The position numbers and the translations under genes were made by a program. This document shows, one piece after another, positions 9,326-21,448 of a stretch of 64,000 bases of DNA (positions are counted from its first letter, which is position 1; every line of letters starts with the position of its first letter). The notes under the pieces were generated by a model. It had not been told where the DNA came from. It saw only the letters and a program-made list of their open reading frames with translations, and ran no database searches. The DNA is from Curvibacter lanceolatus ATCC 14669 (GTDB lineage Bacteria; Pseudomonadota; Gammaproteobacteria; Burkholderiales; Burkholderiaceae_C), in NCBI RefSeq assembly GCF_000381265.1, contig NZ_KB906255.1:232495-296494 (forward strand), written 5' to 3'.

Positions 9326-10684
9326 ATGACTGACGGTTTGCCCCAACCCCAACGAATGCTGGCTTTTGCGGCCATTGCGCTGGCCATGTGCATCTCGGTG
9401 CTGGATGGGGCCATCGTCAACGTGGCACTGCCCGCCATCGGTGCCGATCTGCAGGTGTCGGCGGCGCAGTCGATCTGGGTGGTGAACGCCTACCAGCTGG
9501 CCATCACGGTGTCGCTGCTGCCCCTGGCCATGCTGGGTGACATCCTGGGCTACAAGCGGGTGTACATGGCCGGGCTGGCGGTGTTCACCCTGGCCTCGCT
9601 GGCCTGTGCCCAGGCGCAGAGTCTGGATGTTCTGACCGCGGCCCGCGTGCTGCAGGGGCTGGGGGCGGCGGGCATCATGAGCGTGAACATCGCCCTGGTG
9701 CGCTTCATCTTTCCGCGCGATCAGCTGGGCGTGGGGGTGGGCTACACCTCGCTGGTGGTGGCGGCCTCGTCGGTGGCGGGGCCGGGCATTGCCTCGGCCA
9801 TCCTGGCGCTGGCGCACTGGCAGTGGCTGTTTTTGGTGAACCTGCCGCTGGGCTTGTTGGCCTTGGCGGTGGCGGCGCGCACCTTGCCGCTCACGCCGGC
9901 GTCGGGGCACCGGTTTGATGTGTTGAGTGCGGTGTTGAACGCGCTGACCTTCGGGCTGGTGATCTCGGGGCTGGATGCCTTCAGCCGGCCCGATGGTGCA
10001 ACCCAGGGCGCCGCCATGCTGGCGGCCGGGCTGGCCGTGGGCGTGGTGTTTGTGGCGCGCGAGCGCCGGCTGGCTGTGCCCATGCTGCCGGTCGATCTGC
10101 TGCGCATGCCGGTGTTTGCCCTGTCACTGGTGACCTCGATCTGCTCGTTTTCGGCCCAGGCCATGGCCATGGTGGCCCTGCCCTTCTACTTTGAGCAGAC
10201 GCTGGGCCGCTCGCCCGTGCAGACCGGCCTGCTGATGACCCCCTGGCCCTTGATGACCGCCCTGGTGGCGCCGGTGGCCGGCAGGCTGTCGGACCGTTTG
10301 CGCCCCGAGAAGATCAGCAGTGTGGGGCTGGTGCTGTTTGCGGCCGGCCTGGGCTCGCTGGCGCTGTTGAGCGAGGCGGCCTCGGCGCTGGACATCGCCT
10401 GGCGCATGGGCCTGTGCGGGCTGGGCTTTGGCCTGTTCCAGTCGCCCAACAACCGGGTGATCGTGAGCAGTGCCCCGCGCGAGCGCAGCGGCGGGGCGGC
10501 CGGCCTGCAATCGATGGGGCGCCTTTTGGGGCAGTCGGCTGGGGCCGTGCTGGTGGCCTTGGCCTTCGGCCTGTTGCCGCAGCAGCACCCGACCACGCTG
10601 ATCTGTGCCGCCGCCGCCATGCTGAGCCTGTTGGCGGCCGGGGCCAGCGGGCTGCGCGATCCGCGTGCCGCCCTGAAGGCTTGA
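9326..10684 (+). CDS. MFS drug-efflux transporter, DHA2 (EmrB/QacA) type
   Basis: A 452-residue polytopic inner-membrane protein. It begins ALAMCISVLDGAIVNVALP, the motif-D1 signature of DHA2 (14-TM) proton antiporters, followed by the motif A-like LGDILGYKRVYMAGL and the motif-C-like VAGPGIASAIL. The ATG at 9326 is preferred because the preceding in-frame sequence is cysteine- and proline-rich with no family similarity. It is divergent from pit, with 287 bp between. No HlyD-type adaptor or TetR/MarR regulator is adjacent, so the substrate cannot be guessed. Confidence 0.88.
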   Translation: MTDGLPQPQRMLAFAAIALAMCISVLDGAIVNVALPAIGADLQVSAAQSIWVVNAYQLAITVSLLPLAMLGDILGYKRVYMAGLAVFTLASLACAQAQSLDVLTAARVLQGLGAAGIMSVNIALVRFIFPRDQLGVGVGYTSLVVAASSVAGPGIASAILALAHWQWLFLVNLPLGLLALAVAARTLPLTPASGHRFDVLSAVLNALTFGLVISGLDAFSRPDGATQGAAMLAAGLAVGVVFVARERRLAVPMLPVDLLRMPVFALSLVTSICSFSAQAMAMVALPFYFEQTLGRSPVQTGLLMTPWPLMTALVAPVAGRLSDRLRPEKISSVGLVLFAAGLGSLALLSEAASALDIAWRMGLCGLGFGLFQSPNNRVIVSSAPRERSGGAAGLQSMGRLLGQSAGAVLVALAFGLLPQQHPTTLICAAAAMLSLLAAGASGLRDPRAALKA

Positions 10685-10914
10685 TGGCGATCGGCCCCTG
10701 CAACAAGCCCCGACTTTGAGGGGCGTCAAGGAATGCGTCATGGGGGGCCTGTGGCGTGGCTTGGCCTCCTACAATCGGCGGCGCGCGGCTTGGCGCCCGG
10801 GCTGCCCCGGCGCGGTGCCGCCGCAAGACAGCCTGGTCTGAGAACGCCCGAATCCGGCCGCCCACTCCGGGTGATCGACCCCCGCAACGCAACAAGCGCA
10901 AGGCGAACCCCAAG

Positions 10915-13587
10915 GTGAAACGCAACGGGAACCTGCATGTCTGGCTGCTCACAGCCCTGGTGTTCTGCGCCACGCTGGTGGTGGGGGGCCTGCTGCGCGG
11001 CCAGGTCGAGAAGAACCACCTGCTCGAGTCCAAATCTGTGGCCAAGAACCTGGCCCACGCCTCGGCCCATGCCATCGAAGAGCGCCTGGGGCGTTCGCTG
11101 TCGGCCACCTATGCCCTGGCGGCGGTGGTGGCCCAGGGCAACGGCCGGGTGGATGATTTCGACGCCCTGTGCCGGCAACTGATCCTGACCTTCGGCGGCA
11201 TCAGCAACCTGCAACTGGCCCCGGGGGGCGTGGTGGCTGCCATCTCGCCGCTGGCGGGCAACGAGAAGGCCATGGGCCACAACCTGCTGGAGGACAACGC
11301 CCGCAACAAGGAGGCGCGCCTGGCCTTGGCCACGCACAAGCTGACGCTGGCCGGCCCATTTGAGCTGGTGCAAGGCGGCCTGGCCGTGGTGGGGCGCTTG
11401 CCGGTGTACCTGCCGGGCAAGGCCGGTGCCCCGAGTTTCTGGGGCTTCACCACGGCGCTGGTGCTGATCCCTGATCTGCTGCAGAGCAGCCAGTTGAACC
11501 GCCTGGGCGAGCAGGGTTACCGCTACCAGCTGTGGCGCATCCACCCCGACACCCGGCAGCGCCAGATCATTGCCGGCCTGCCCGGGCCGGCGCTGGAGGC
11601 CCCGGTGGACACCACGCTGGAGGTGCCCAATGGCAGCTGGACGCTGTCGGTGCAGCCGGTGCAGGGCTGGGGCAACCCGGCAGACAGCGCCTGGAGCCTG
11701 CTGGCCTGCGTCTCGATGGCCGCCTTGCTGGCCCTTCTGACCCACACCCTGCTGATGCAGCCCGTGCGGCTGCGCCGCCAGGTGGCCCTGCGCACGCAAG
11801 AGCTGGAGCAGGCGAATGCGCAGCTGGCCGGCGAGATCGAAGAGCGGCGCAAGGCCGAGGAGAGCCTGCGGCTGGCCGCCAATGTGTTCACCTTTGCGCG
11901 TGAGGCGATCTCGATCACCGATGCCCAAGGCACCATCATCGACGTCAATGCGGCCTTCTCGCGCATCACGGGCTATGAGCGCGCCGAGGTGCTGGGCAAG
12001 AACCCGCGCATGCTGCAATCGGGGCGCCAGAGCCGGGCCTACTACCAGGCCATGTGGCGGAGTCTGACCGATAGCGGCTACTGGTCCGGCGAGATCTGGA
12101 ACCGGCGCAAGAACGGCGAGGTGTTTGCCGAGCTGCTGACCATCAGCGCCGTCAAGAACGCCGAGGGCGTGACGCAGAACTATGTGGCGCTGTTCACCGA
12201 CATCACGCCGATGAAGGAGCAGCAAAAGCAGCTGGAGCACATCGCCCATTACGACGCCCTCACCGACCTGCCCAACCGCACCCTGCTGGCCGACCGGCTG
12301 CAGCAGGCCATGGCCCAGACCCAGCGCCGCGGCCAGTCGCTGGCCGTGGCCTACCTGGACCTGGATGGCTTCAAGACCGTGAACGACACCCACGGTCATG
12401 CGGTGGGCGACGAGCTGCTGGTGGCCCTGGCGGCGCGCCTGATGGCCACCCTGCGCGAGGGCGATACCTTGTCGCGCATCGGCGGCGATGAGTTTGTGGC
12501 GATCCTGGTGGATCTGGAATCCGTCTCGGCCCATGAGACAGTGCTGCTGCGCCTGCTGGAGGCGGCCTCCACCCCCGTGAAGATCAAGGGCCTGAGCCTG
12601 CAGGTGTCGGTCAGCATCGGCCTGACCCTGTACCCGCAGGACAACGTGAGCGCCGACCAGTTGATGCGCCATGCCGATCAGGCCATGTACATCGCCAAGC
12701 AAGGCGGCAAGAACCGCTACCACCTGTTCGATGTGATCCAGGACTCGGCCGTCAAGACGCACCGCGAGCAACTGGCGCAGATCCGCGCCGCCCTGCACAA
12801 GGGCGAATTCGTGCTGTATTACCAGCCCAAGGTGGACTTGCAACTGGGCCGCCTGGTGGGGGTGGAGGCCTTGATCCGCTGGCAATCCCCCCAGGCCGGG
12901 CTGCAGTTGCCGGGCGCGTTTCTGCCTGCGATCGAGAATGACGTCACGGCCATCGACCTGGGGGAGTGGGTGATCGCCCAGGCGCTGCACCAGCTCAGCG
13001 AATGGCATGCGGCCGGCCTGCAGATCAGCGTGAGCGTGAACATCGGGGCACGCCAGCTGCAGCAGGCCAATTTCAAGCACCGGCTGGCGCGGCTGATGCA
13101 CCTGCACCTGAAGGTGGACCCGACCTACGTCGAGCTGGAGATCCTGGAGACCAGCGCGCTGGAGGACATCGAGCAGGCCTCGCAGGCCATCCGCGACTGC
13201 CGTGCGCTGGGCGTGCGCTTTGCGCTGGACGACTTCGGCACCGGCTATTCCTCGCTCACCTACCTCAAGCACCTGCCGGTGGAGGTGCTGAAGATCGACC
13301 GCAGCTTTGTCAGCGACATGCTGGACGACCCCGACGACTTGAGCATCGTGCGCGGCGTGGTCAGCCTGGCCGAAGCCTTCGGCCGCGAGGTGATCGCCGA
13401 AGGCGTCGAATCGGTGGCCCACGGCCAGGCCCTGCGCCAACTGGGCTGCCGCATGGCCCAGGGCTTCGGCATCGCCCGGCCCATGCCGGCGGCTGAGTTG
13501 CTGGCCTGGCAGGCGCGTTGGGATGCGGACCCCGGCTGGAGGGCGCTGCGGCAGGAGTGGCCCGTCAGCCAGGCCGCCCCGCTTTGA
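10915..13587 (+). CDS. CHASE-PAS-GGDEF-EAL cyclic-di-GMP signalling protein
   Basis: A membrane-bound dual-domain c-di-GMP enzyme of about 890 residues. A first membrane helix at 8-30 ([21 protein letters not shown]) is followed by a periplasmic CHASE-like sensor (about 45-250) and a second helix (about 258-280). A short coiled coil, a PAS domain (about 320-440), GGDEF (intact RIGGDEF near 521) and EAL follow. In the EAL domain GVEALIRW is near 649, DDFGTGYSS near 771 and KIDRSFV is intact. Both catalytic sites look complete. The GTG at 10915 is preferred over an ATG at 10756: an AAGGCGA lies about 8 nt upstream and the extra 53 residues are an arginine/proline-rich non-conserved stretch. It stands alone between an MFS gene and egtD. 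Confidence 0.9.
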   Translation: MKRNGNLHVWLLTALVFCATLVVGGLLRGQVEKNHLLESKSVAKNLAHASAHAIEERLGRSLSATYALAAVVAQGNGRVDDFDALCRQLILTFGGISNLQLAPGGVVAAISPLAGNEKAMGHNLLEDNARNKEARLALATHKLTLAGPFELVQGGLAVVGRLPVYLPGKAGAPSFWGFTTALVLIPDLLQSSQLNRLGEQGYRYQLWRIHPDTRQRQIIAGLPGPALEAPVDTTLEVPNGSWTLSVQPVQGWGNPADSAWSLLACVSMAALLALLTHTLLMQPVRLRRQVALRTQELEQANAQLAGEIEERRKAEESLRLAANVFTFAREAISITDAQGTIIDVNAAFSRITGYERAEVLGKNPRMLQSGRQSRAYYQAMWRSLTDSGYWSGEIWNRRKNGEVFAELLTISAVKNAEGVTQNYVALFTDITPMKEQQKQLEHIAHYDALTDLPNRTLLADRLQQAMAQTQRRGQSLAVAYLDLDGFKTVNDTHGHAVGDELLVALAARLMATLREGDTLSRIGGDEFVAILVDLESVSAHETVLLRLLEAASTPVKIKGLSLQVSVSIGLTLYPQDNVSADQLMRHADQAMYIAKQGGKNRYHLFDVIQDSAVKTHREQLAQIRAALHKGEFVLYYQPKVDLQLGRLVGVEALIRWQSPQAGLQLPGAFLPAIENDVTAIDLGEWVIAQALHQLSEWHAAGLQISVSVNIGARQLQQANFKHRLARLMHLHLKVDPTYVELEILETSALEDIEQASQAIRDCRALGVRFALDDFGTGYSSLTYLKHLPVEVLKIDRSFVSDMLDDPDDLSIVRGVVSLAEAFGREVIAEGVESVAHGQALRQLGCRMAQGFGIARPMPAAELLAWQARWDADPGWRALRQEWPVSQAAPL

Positions 13588-13644
13588 CGCCTCACGCAGG
13601 CGGGCGCTGTCGGCGCGCCTGCCCACCTGGCCAGGGCCCCTCTT

Positions 13645-14607
13645 TCAGGGCGCGATCAGCCAATGCAGGCTGAAGAGCTCTTCAGGGTCGGTCCAGACCG
13701 TGCCCGCCTGCCAGCCCGCTTGGGCTGCCAGATGGCGCAGGCCGTCGATGGTGAATTTGTACGAATTCTCGGTGTGCAGGGTCTGGCCTTGCTCAAAGGT
13801 GTAGCGCTGCTGCTGCAGCTCGATGGTTTGTGGGCGGCGGCTCACCAGGTGCATCTCGATGCGTTGCAGGGGGGCGTTGTAGAAGGCGCTGTGATCGAAT
13901 TGGTCCGGCTCGAAATTGCTGCCCAGCTCCTGGTTGGCCCGTTGCAGCAGGTTCTTGTTGAAGGCGGCCGTGATGCCCTGGCGGTCGTTGTAGGCCGCAT
14001 GCAGGCGATCGGGGTGCTTGATCAGGTCGACCCCGATCAACAAGGCCCCGCCCCGCAGCAACCGGGCCGCGTGGCGCAAGAACTGCAGGGCTTCGTCAGG
14101 TGTGAAGTTGCCCAGTGTCGAGCCCGGGAAAAAGCCCACGCGCCGGCGCGAGCCTGCGTCGGGCAGGCTCAGCGCGGCGGTGTAGTCGGCCACCACCGGG
14201 CAGATCTCGATGCCTGGGTAGCGGCGGGCCAGCCTGGCCGTGGACACGGCCAGGTGCTCCCCCGAGATGTCGATGGGGCAATAGCGCAGGTCTGGGCCCA
14301 GGTGGTCCAGCAAGGCCTGCACCTTGACGCAGGAGCCGGCCCCAAACTCGATCAGTTCGACCGATGTGCCGATGTGCGCGGCCATGGCGCGCCCGCAGGC
14401 CTGCAGGATCTGATGTTCCGTTCGGGTGGGGTAGTACTCGGGCAGCTCGCAGATGGCGTCGAACAGCGCCGAACCGGCGGCGTCGTAAAAGTACTTGGGC
14501 GAGATCTGCCGGGGCGTGCCCTGCAGCGCCGCATGCAGGTCGGCGGCGAAGGCTGCGGCCTCGGATGAAGGCACGGGGGCCGGCACGGCAGGCGTGAGCG
14601 CCCTCAT
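13645..14607 (-). CDS. egtD: L-histidine N-alpha-methyltransferase EgtD (ergothioneine synthesis)
   Basis: Trimethylates histidine to hercynine using three SAM, the first step of ergothioneine synthesis. The 320-residue product is the family length. Features are SPKYFYDAAGSALFDAICELPEYYPTRTE near the N-terminus, the SAM loop LIEFGAGSCVKVQALLD, the FFPGSTLGNFTPDEA motif and the C-terminal NSYKFTIDGL and WTDPEELFSLHWL segments. It starts inside the end of egtB (ATGA overlap 14604-14607), so the order on this strand is egtB then egtD, translationally coupled. No egtC or egtE gene is present in the window. Confidence 0.95.
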   Translation of the reverse strand: MRALTPAVPAPVPSSEAAAFAADLHAALQGTPRQISPKYFYDAAGSALFDAICELPEYYPTRTEHQILQACGRAMAAHIGTSVELIEFGAGSCVKVQALLDHLGPDLRYCPIDISGEHLAVSTARLARRYPGIEICPVVADYTAALSLPDAGSRRRVGFFPGSTLGNFTPDEALQFLRHAARLLRGGALLIGVDLIKHPDRLHAAYNDRQGITAAFNKNLLQRANQELGSNFEPDQFDHSAFYNAPLQRIEMHLVSRRPQTIELQQQRYTFEQGQTLHTENSYKFTIDGLRHLAAQAGWQAGTVWTDPEELFSLHWLIAP

Positions 14608-15893
14608 GCTGCCGGCCCCCCCGAGGCGCCTGGCAGGTCGCGCGCCAGCCTGAGGCCACTGAATTGCCAGCGTGCCGCAGGCGGAAAGAAGTTGCGATAG
14701 GTGTGGCGGGCATGGCCTGCCGGGGTGGCCAGGCTGCTGCCGCGCAGCACCAGTTGTCCCACCATGAATTTGCCGTTGTACTCGCCCACCGCACCACCCA
14801 GGGGCTTGAAGCCGGGGTAGGGATGGTAGGCCGAGCGGGTCCACTGCCAGACCTGGCCGTGCAGATCGTGGCAGGCGGCCGATGCGCTGGCCGCCTCCCA
14901 TTCGAATTCAGTGGGCAGCCGGGCCCCGGCCCACTCGGCATAGGCCGCGGCCTCATAAAAGCTCAGCTGGCTGACGGGGGCGTGCCGGTCCAGCGCCTGC
15001 ACACCGTGCAAACCGAACACCTGCCAGTGGGCGGCCGGGGCCCGGGCATCGCCGGGTGCCAGCCAATATGGCGGCTGCTGCCAGCCCTGGGCCTGCACGG
15101 TGGCCCAGCCATCCGACAACCACAAGCCTGGGCGCCGGTAGCCGCCATCCTCGATGAAGGCCAGAAAATCCCCGCAACTCACCAGGCGGGTTGCGATCTC
15201 AAAGCCCTGCAGCCACACGCGGTGGCGCGGGCTTTCATTGTCGAAATGAAAACCACCGCCCTCGGCCCCGAGGGTGACCAGGCCCTCTTCCAGGCGATGC
15301 CAGGCCGGCCCACTTGCGGCCACCCGGCCAGGGCTGGGTGGCACCCCTTGAAGCCAGGGCGGCAGCAGGGGGTTGCACGAGAAGGCGTGCAAGAGGTCGG
15401 TCCGCATCAGCTCCTGGTGTTGCTGCTCGTGGTGCAGCCCCAGCTCGATCAGGGGCCAGGCCCGTGCCCAGGTGCTCGCGTCACACGCTTGCATGAAAGC
15501 CACCATGGCCTGGTCAACGTGTCGTCGGTAGGCCAGCACCTCGGCCAGGGTCGGCCGGGTCAGCAAGCCGCGCTGCGGCCTGGGGTGGCGCGGCCCCAGC
15601 GCCTCGTAGTAGCTGTTGAACAGGCGCAGATAGCGCTCGTCAAAGGCTTTGGCGCCGGGCTGGTGGGGCAGCAGCACCACGGCTTCAAAAAACCAGCTCA
15701 CGTGCGCAAGATGCCATTTGACGGGGCTGGCATCCGGCATCGACTGGACGCACAGGTCTTCAGCACCCAGTCCTTCGCACAAGGTCAGGCTGTGCTGCCG
15801 CACGGCCTGGTAGCGTTCAATGGGCGCTTGTCGGTCGGACCCCATGGCGGTGTCGCCGGGTCGGTCCACGGCGATGGGCGAGGTAGGCGGCAT
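14604..15893 (-). CDS. egtB: Ergothioneine sulfoxide synthase EgtB
   Basis: An iron(II)- and O2-dependent enzyme that couples hercynine to a thiol donor (gamma-Glu-Cys or Cys, depending on type) to form the sulfoxide. It has 429 residues. An N-terminal DinB-like domain carries the three-histidine iron site (WHLAHVSWFFE and LGLHHEQQHQELM). It is followed by a formylglycine-generating-enzyme-like domain from about residue 190 (SPRHRVWLQGFEIATRLVSCGDF, RLPTEFEWEAAS, GQVWQWTRSAYHPYPGF, with the C-terminal SGLRLARD). The ATG at 15893 gives 16 more residues than an internal ATG (MGSDRQ), so the exact start is uncertain. Coupled to egtD by a four-base overlap. Confidence 0.94.
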   Translation of the reverse strand: MPPTSPIAVDRPGDTAMGSDRQAPIERYQAVRQHSLTLCEGLGAEDLCVQSMPDASPVKWHLAHVSWFFEAVVLLPHQPGAKAFDERYLRLFNSYYEALGPRHPRPQRGLLTRPTLAEVLAYRRHVDQAMVAFMQACDASTWARAWPLIELGLHHEQQHQELMRTDLLHAFSCNPLLPPWLQGVPPSPGRVAASGPAWHRLEEGLVTLGAEGGGFHFDNESPRHRVWLQGFEIATRLVSCGDFLAFIEDGGYRRPGLWLSDGWATVQAQGWQQPPYWLAPGDARAPAAHWQVFGLHGVQALDRHAPVSQLSFYEAAAYAEWAGARLPTEFEWEAASASAACHDLHGQVWQWTRSAYHPYPGFKPLGGAVGEYNGKFMVGQLVLRGSSLATPAGHARHTYRNFFPPAARWQFSGLRLARDLPGASGGPAA

Positions 15894-16057
15894 TCATGGG
15901 CTCCTGGTGGGCGTCACAGCCGGGGTCGTGTGACGCCGTCGGGCCGACTCTTGTCTCGCGTGAGTCGTGCCTGACCTGCAATTTATTACAGCACAGTGCC
16001 ATGGCGGTGACAAACGCCATGGGGTGTTGCCTGGGCCAGCCTGGCGGATCGGATGAC

Positions 16058-17680
16058 TCAGTTGCTGACGTGGCCGTAACACGTCTTGAGTTTCGTGTAG
16101 TCGTAATAGTGGCTGCCTGCGGCATAGCGGGCACCATCGCAAGCCGTTTTGAAGTCGGTTTCCTTTTCGTTGTAGAGCATCTTCACCAACACCGTGCCCG
16201 CGCTGTTGCGCACCACGTCCCACTGCATGTTGGCGGCCATGGGAGACACATACTCGCCGCGCCAGGGGTTGTTGTCGTAGGTGTACATCGTGGACAGTGC
16301 TTGCTGCTGGAGAACGTTCTTCAATCCCATCTTTGAGGCGAACGGGATCACGATCTCCGCGTGGGCAAAGCGCAGCTTGGCGACGTTGGTCAATTTGCCG
16401 CTGGCAATGGCATCGACTTCATTGAAGAAGTCGTCTTCGAGGATCTGGGCCATCTTCCAGGTCACGCTGCCTTTTTCGGTGATGCTCGGCCCCATTTTGT
16501 AGAAGTCGGATGCATCCTGCAGGTAGGCAAAGTAGCGCGCCTGGTCCTCAGGCATGTAGGTCGTGAAGTCGACATTGGCCTCGGCCTTCATGGCGGGGGC
16601 GATCGCATACAGCTCATAGATCAGCGAGCCCCCGCTGGCCAGATCCGTGATGCCCGTCTTGCCATCCCCGCTGAGGGTGCTGGTGAACTTGCCGTCATCA
16701 CTGCTGAAAGTCATGCTGCCGGTGTTGGCGAAGCTGTAGGTGCCGGCCGCAATCTTGTCGACGAAGGCCTTGGTGAACAAGCGCTCCAACACCGCGCGAC
16801 CCGCTGTCTGGGCTGCGCTGTCGGCCAGGATGGCGGCCTGTTTGGCGGCCAGATCGCTGTCGTTCAACCAGGTCTGGAAGGCTTGGCTGTCCTGGTAGGT
16901 GGTGTACAGCGGATTGGCTGTGTTGCTCACCTTGTCGGTCTTGGCCACCAGTTTGTGGAAGTACAGCAGAAACCGATTGGTCCCATCGGGCTGTGCAATC
17001 GGGGTGCCGCCTTCGGGGTAGGGGGATGGCGCAGGCGGGTAACTGACCAGGCTGATCAACGCAGGCTTGGTGGCCAGCATCGACTTGACGAAGAAGGCAC
17101 CGCTGTCGACGGCGCGATCAACCCCCGATGTGACCACGACGATCTTGCGCGGGTTGCTGGAGGCGGCGCTGGCTGCGGACTCAAAGAGTGCCGATTGACG
17201 ATTGATCAGACGCTGGGCCAGTTGGGTGTGCTCGGTGATGCCGAGTTGGGTCTCGTTGCCGTAGCCGGGCGTCGTGATGCCGCTCACGCCATAGCCCAGC
17301 AGGAAGTTGGCCTTCATGATCTTCAGAACGTCCGGCCCCAACTGTGCGCCCAGGGACGTCAGTGCGCCGTCATCCGAGGCCTTCTTCCACATGTTGTAGA
17401 CCGCCAGGTCGTACTTCAGGCTGGACAGCCCCCGTGAGCCATGACGCGCGAGCAGGCCGGTGTAGACCGCGTTGAAGCCACTGGGGGGCGCCTCGTAGCT
17501 CGTGGCATCCTGCTGTGGCGCGTAAGGGGTTTTGGTCTGGTAATAGGTGCGCGGATTGGCGCCACCATCCGAGCCACCGCAAGCCGAGAGCAGGCAGCTC
17601 AGGCTCAACAAGAGGCCGGTCTGGAGAACGGCAAGGCGGGGTTTGGCCAGCATATCGAGGGGCTTTCTGAGAGTATCCAT
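16058..17680 (-). CDS. Histidine-phosphatase lipoprotein, MINPP/phytase-like
   Basis: A 540-residue exported lipoprotein: basic start, hydrophobic core LLLSLSCLLSAC with the lipobox cysteine at residue 34, followed by a GGSDGG linker. The mature protein carries the histidine-phosphatase motif LLARHGSRG (His at about 80) and a C-terminal FAHAEIVIPF (His at about 440). HAE rather than HD as the acid motif is typical of the MINPP (multiple inositol polyphosphate phosphatase) branch, so phytate or another phosphate ester is the likely substrate. The ATG at 17680 is chosen; earlier in-frame sequence is arginine-rich and would not precede a signal peptide sensibly. No phosphate-regulon genes are adjacent. 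Substrate specificity is inference. Confidence 0.85.
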   Translation of the reverse strand: MDTLRKPLDMLAKPRLAVLQTGLLLSLSCLLSACGGSDGGANPRTYYQTKTPYAPQQDATSYEAPPSGFNAVYTGLLARHGSRGLSSLKYDLAVYNMWKKASDDGALTSLGAQLGPDVLKIMKANFLLGYGVSGITTPGYGNETQLGITEHTQLAQRLINRQSALFESAASAASSNPRKIVVVTSGVDRAVDSGAFFVKSMLATKPALISLVSYPPAPSPYPEGGTPIAQPDGTNRFLLYFHKLVAKTDKVSNTANPLYTTYQDSQAFQTWLNDSDLAAKQAAILADSAAQTAGRAVLERLFTKAFVDKIAAGTYSFANTGSMTFSSDDGKFTSTLSGDGKTGITDLASGGSLIYELYAIAPAMKAEANVDFTTYMPEDQARYFAYLQDASDFYKMGPSITEKGSVTWKMAQILEDDFFNEVDAIASGKLTNVAKLRFAHAEIVIPFASKMGLKNVLQQQALSTMYTYDNNPWRGEYVSPMAANMQWDVVRNSAGTVLVKMLYNEKETDFKTACDGARYAAGSHYYDYTKLKTCYGHVSN

Positions 17681-17951
17681 AGGGACTCGCAGGCTAAGCA
17701 GCCAGGGTGACAGGGCTGTGAATGGCCTGCGCGGGCGCCATCGGAGCCTGCGCCGGGCCAGGCGCCTTGAAGCTGCCGTTGTGTGATGGCTTTGGTGGGG
17801 CCTGGAGAGCAGGTGACGCCGAGAGGTCGGTCTGGGAGCGCTGTATCGCACCCATCTGAGTGGATCTGTATCTTTTCAGGTGCAGGGTCTGTTCCTATGC
17901 TGGGGCTTCACACCCCAGCTCAAGCGCTTTGCCCTGATACAGGACCTGCCC

Positions 17952-18584
17952 ATGCCAGAAATTTCCAGTTTGTTTGCTTTCGGCCTCATCTCGCTGGGCA
18001 TGGCGCTCACGCCCGGGCCGAACATGGTCTACATCATCTCGCGTTCCATCTGCCAGGGGCGAGGGGCTGGCCTGATTTCTCTGGGCGGGGTTGCCCTCGG
18101 CTTTGTGTTCTACATGGTGTTTGCTGCATTGGGGATCACGGCCTTGCTGATGGCGGTGCCTTTTGCCTATGACGCCTTGAGGATGGGCGGTGCTTTCTAT
18201 CTGTTCTATCTCGCCTGGCAGGCTGTCAAACCAGGCGGGCGCTCGCCATTCCAAATACGCCAGTTGCCCCAGGACAGCCCGCGCAAGCTGTTCGCCATGG
18301 GGTTCATCACCAACCTGCTCAACCCCAAGATCGCGATGATCTATTTGTCCCTGCTGCCGCAGTTCATCGAGCCCGAACATGGCAGCCCGCTGCTGCAATC
18401 CCTGGTGCTGGGCTTCACGCAGATCGTGGTGAGCCTCAGCGTCAATGCCATGGTGGCCCTGCTGGCCGGCTCCGCCGCAGTCGCTCTGGCGGCCCGTCCC
18501 ACCTGGCAGCGGGTGCAGCGCTGGTTGATGGGCACCGTGCTGGCGGGATTGGCCACCCGCTTGGTGCTGGAGGGGCGGCGCTAG
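17952..18584 (+). CDS. LysE family amino-acid exporter (RhtB type)
   Basis: A 210-residue inner-membrane protein, matching the LysE/RhtB family length. The hallmark ISLGMALTPGPNMVYIISRSICQG segment is near the N-terminus, and NLLNPKIAMIYLSLLPQFI in the middle is the second family signature. Six hydrophobic helices are apparent. The ATG at 17952 starts MPEISSLFAFGLISLG, the usual LysE opening. It is divergent from the phosphatase lipoprotein gene and convergent with gyrB, with a strong bidirectional terminator between. The exported amino acid or homoserine lactone cannot be assigned. Confidence 0.9.
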   Translation: MPEISSLFAFGLISLGMALTPGPNMVYIISRSICQGRGAGLISLGGVALGFVFYMVFAALGITALLMAVPFAYDALRMGGAFYLFYLAWQAVKPGGRSPFQIRQLPQDSPRKLFAMGFITNLLNPKIAMIYLSLLPQFIEPEHGSPLLQSLVLGFTQIVVSLSVNAMVALLAGSAAVALAARPTWQRVQRWLMGTVLAGLATRLVLEGRR

Positions 18585-18613
18585 CCCTGCGCTTGAACCA
18601 GCATCGTCTCAAG

Positions 18614-18655
18614 TAAAAAAATGGCCCGGTGATTCCGGGCCATTTCATTTTTTGG
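18614..18655. terminator. Bidirectional intrinsic terminator between lysE-like gene and gyrB
   Basis: An 11-bp perfect stem AAATGGCCCGG (18619-18629) pairs with CCGGGCCATTT (18635-18645) around a five-base loop. An A-tract lies on the left and a T-rich tract (to 18653) on the right, so it can terminate transcripts from both convergent genes. Confidence 0.9.
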
Positions 18656-18711
18656 AGTGCAAGCGCTTCATGGACTTGCCACGGGTTGCACCTGGCGTGT
18701 GATCAGACACC

Positions 18712-21342
<2,631 letters not shown>

Positions 21343-21448
21343 TCAATCTCTTGATGGACCAAACCCGCGCAGAACACAGCTGGTTCAGCGCGGGTCGGGT
21401 TCAGGGTTGTGGCGTTGTGCGCAAGGCCTTGGTTCCGCTGGAGGGGCC

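Noticed and set aside
10738-13626. 962-codon minus-strand frame opposite the GGDEF-EAL gene
   Set aside because: No domain recognised; histidine/glutamine/leucine-rich shadow of a gene with complete GGDEF and EAL motifs.
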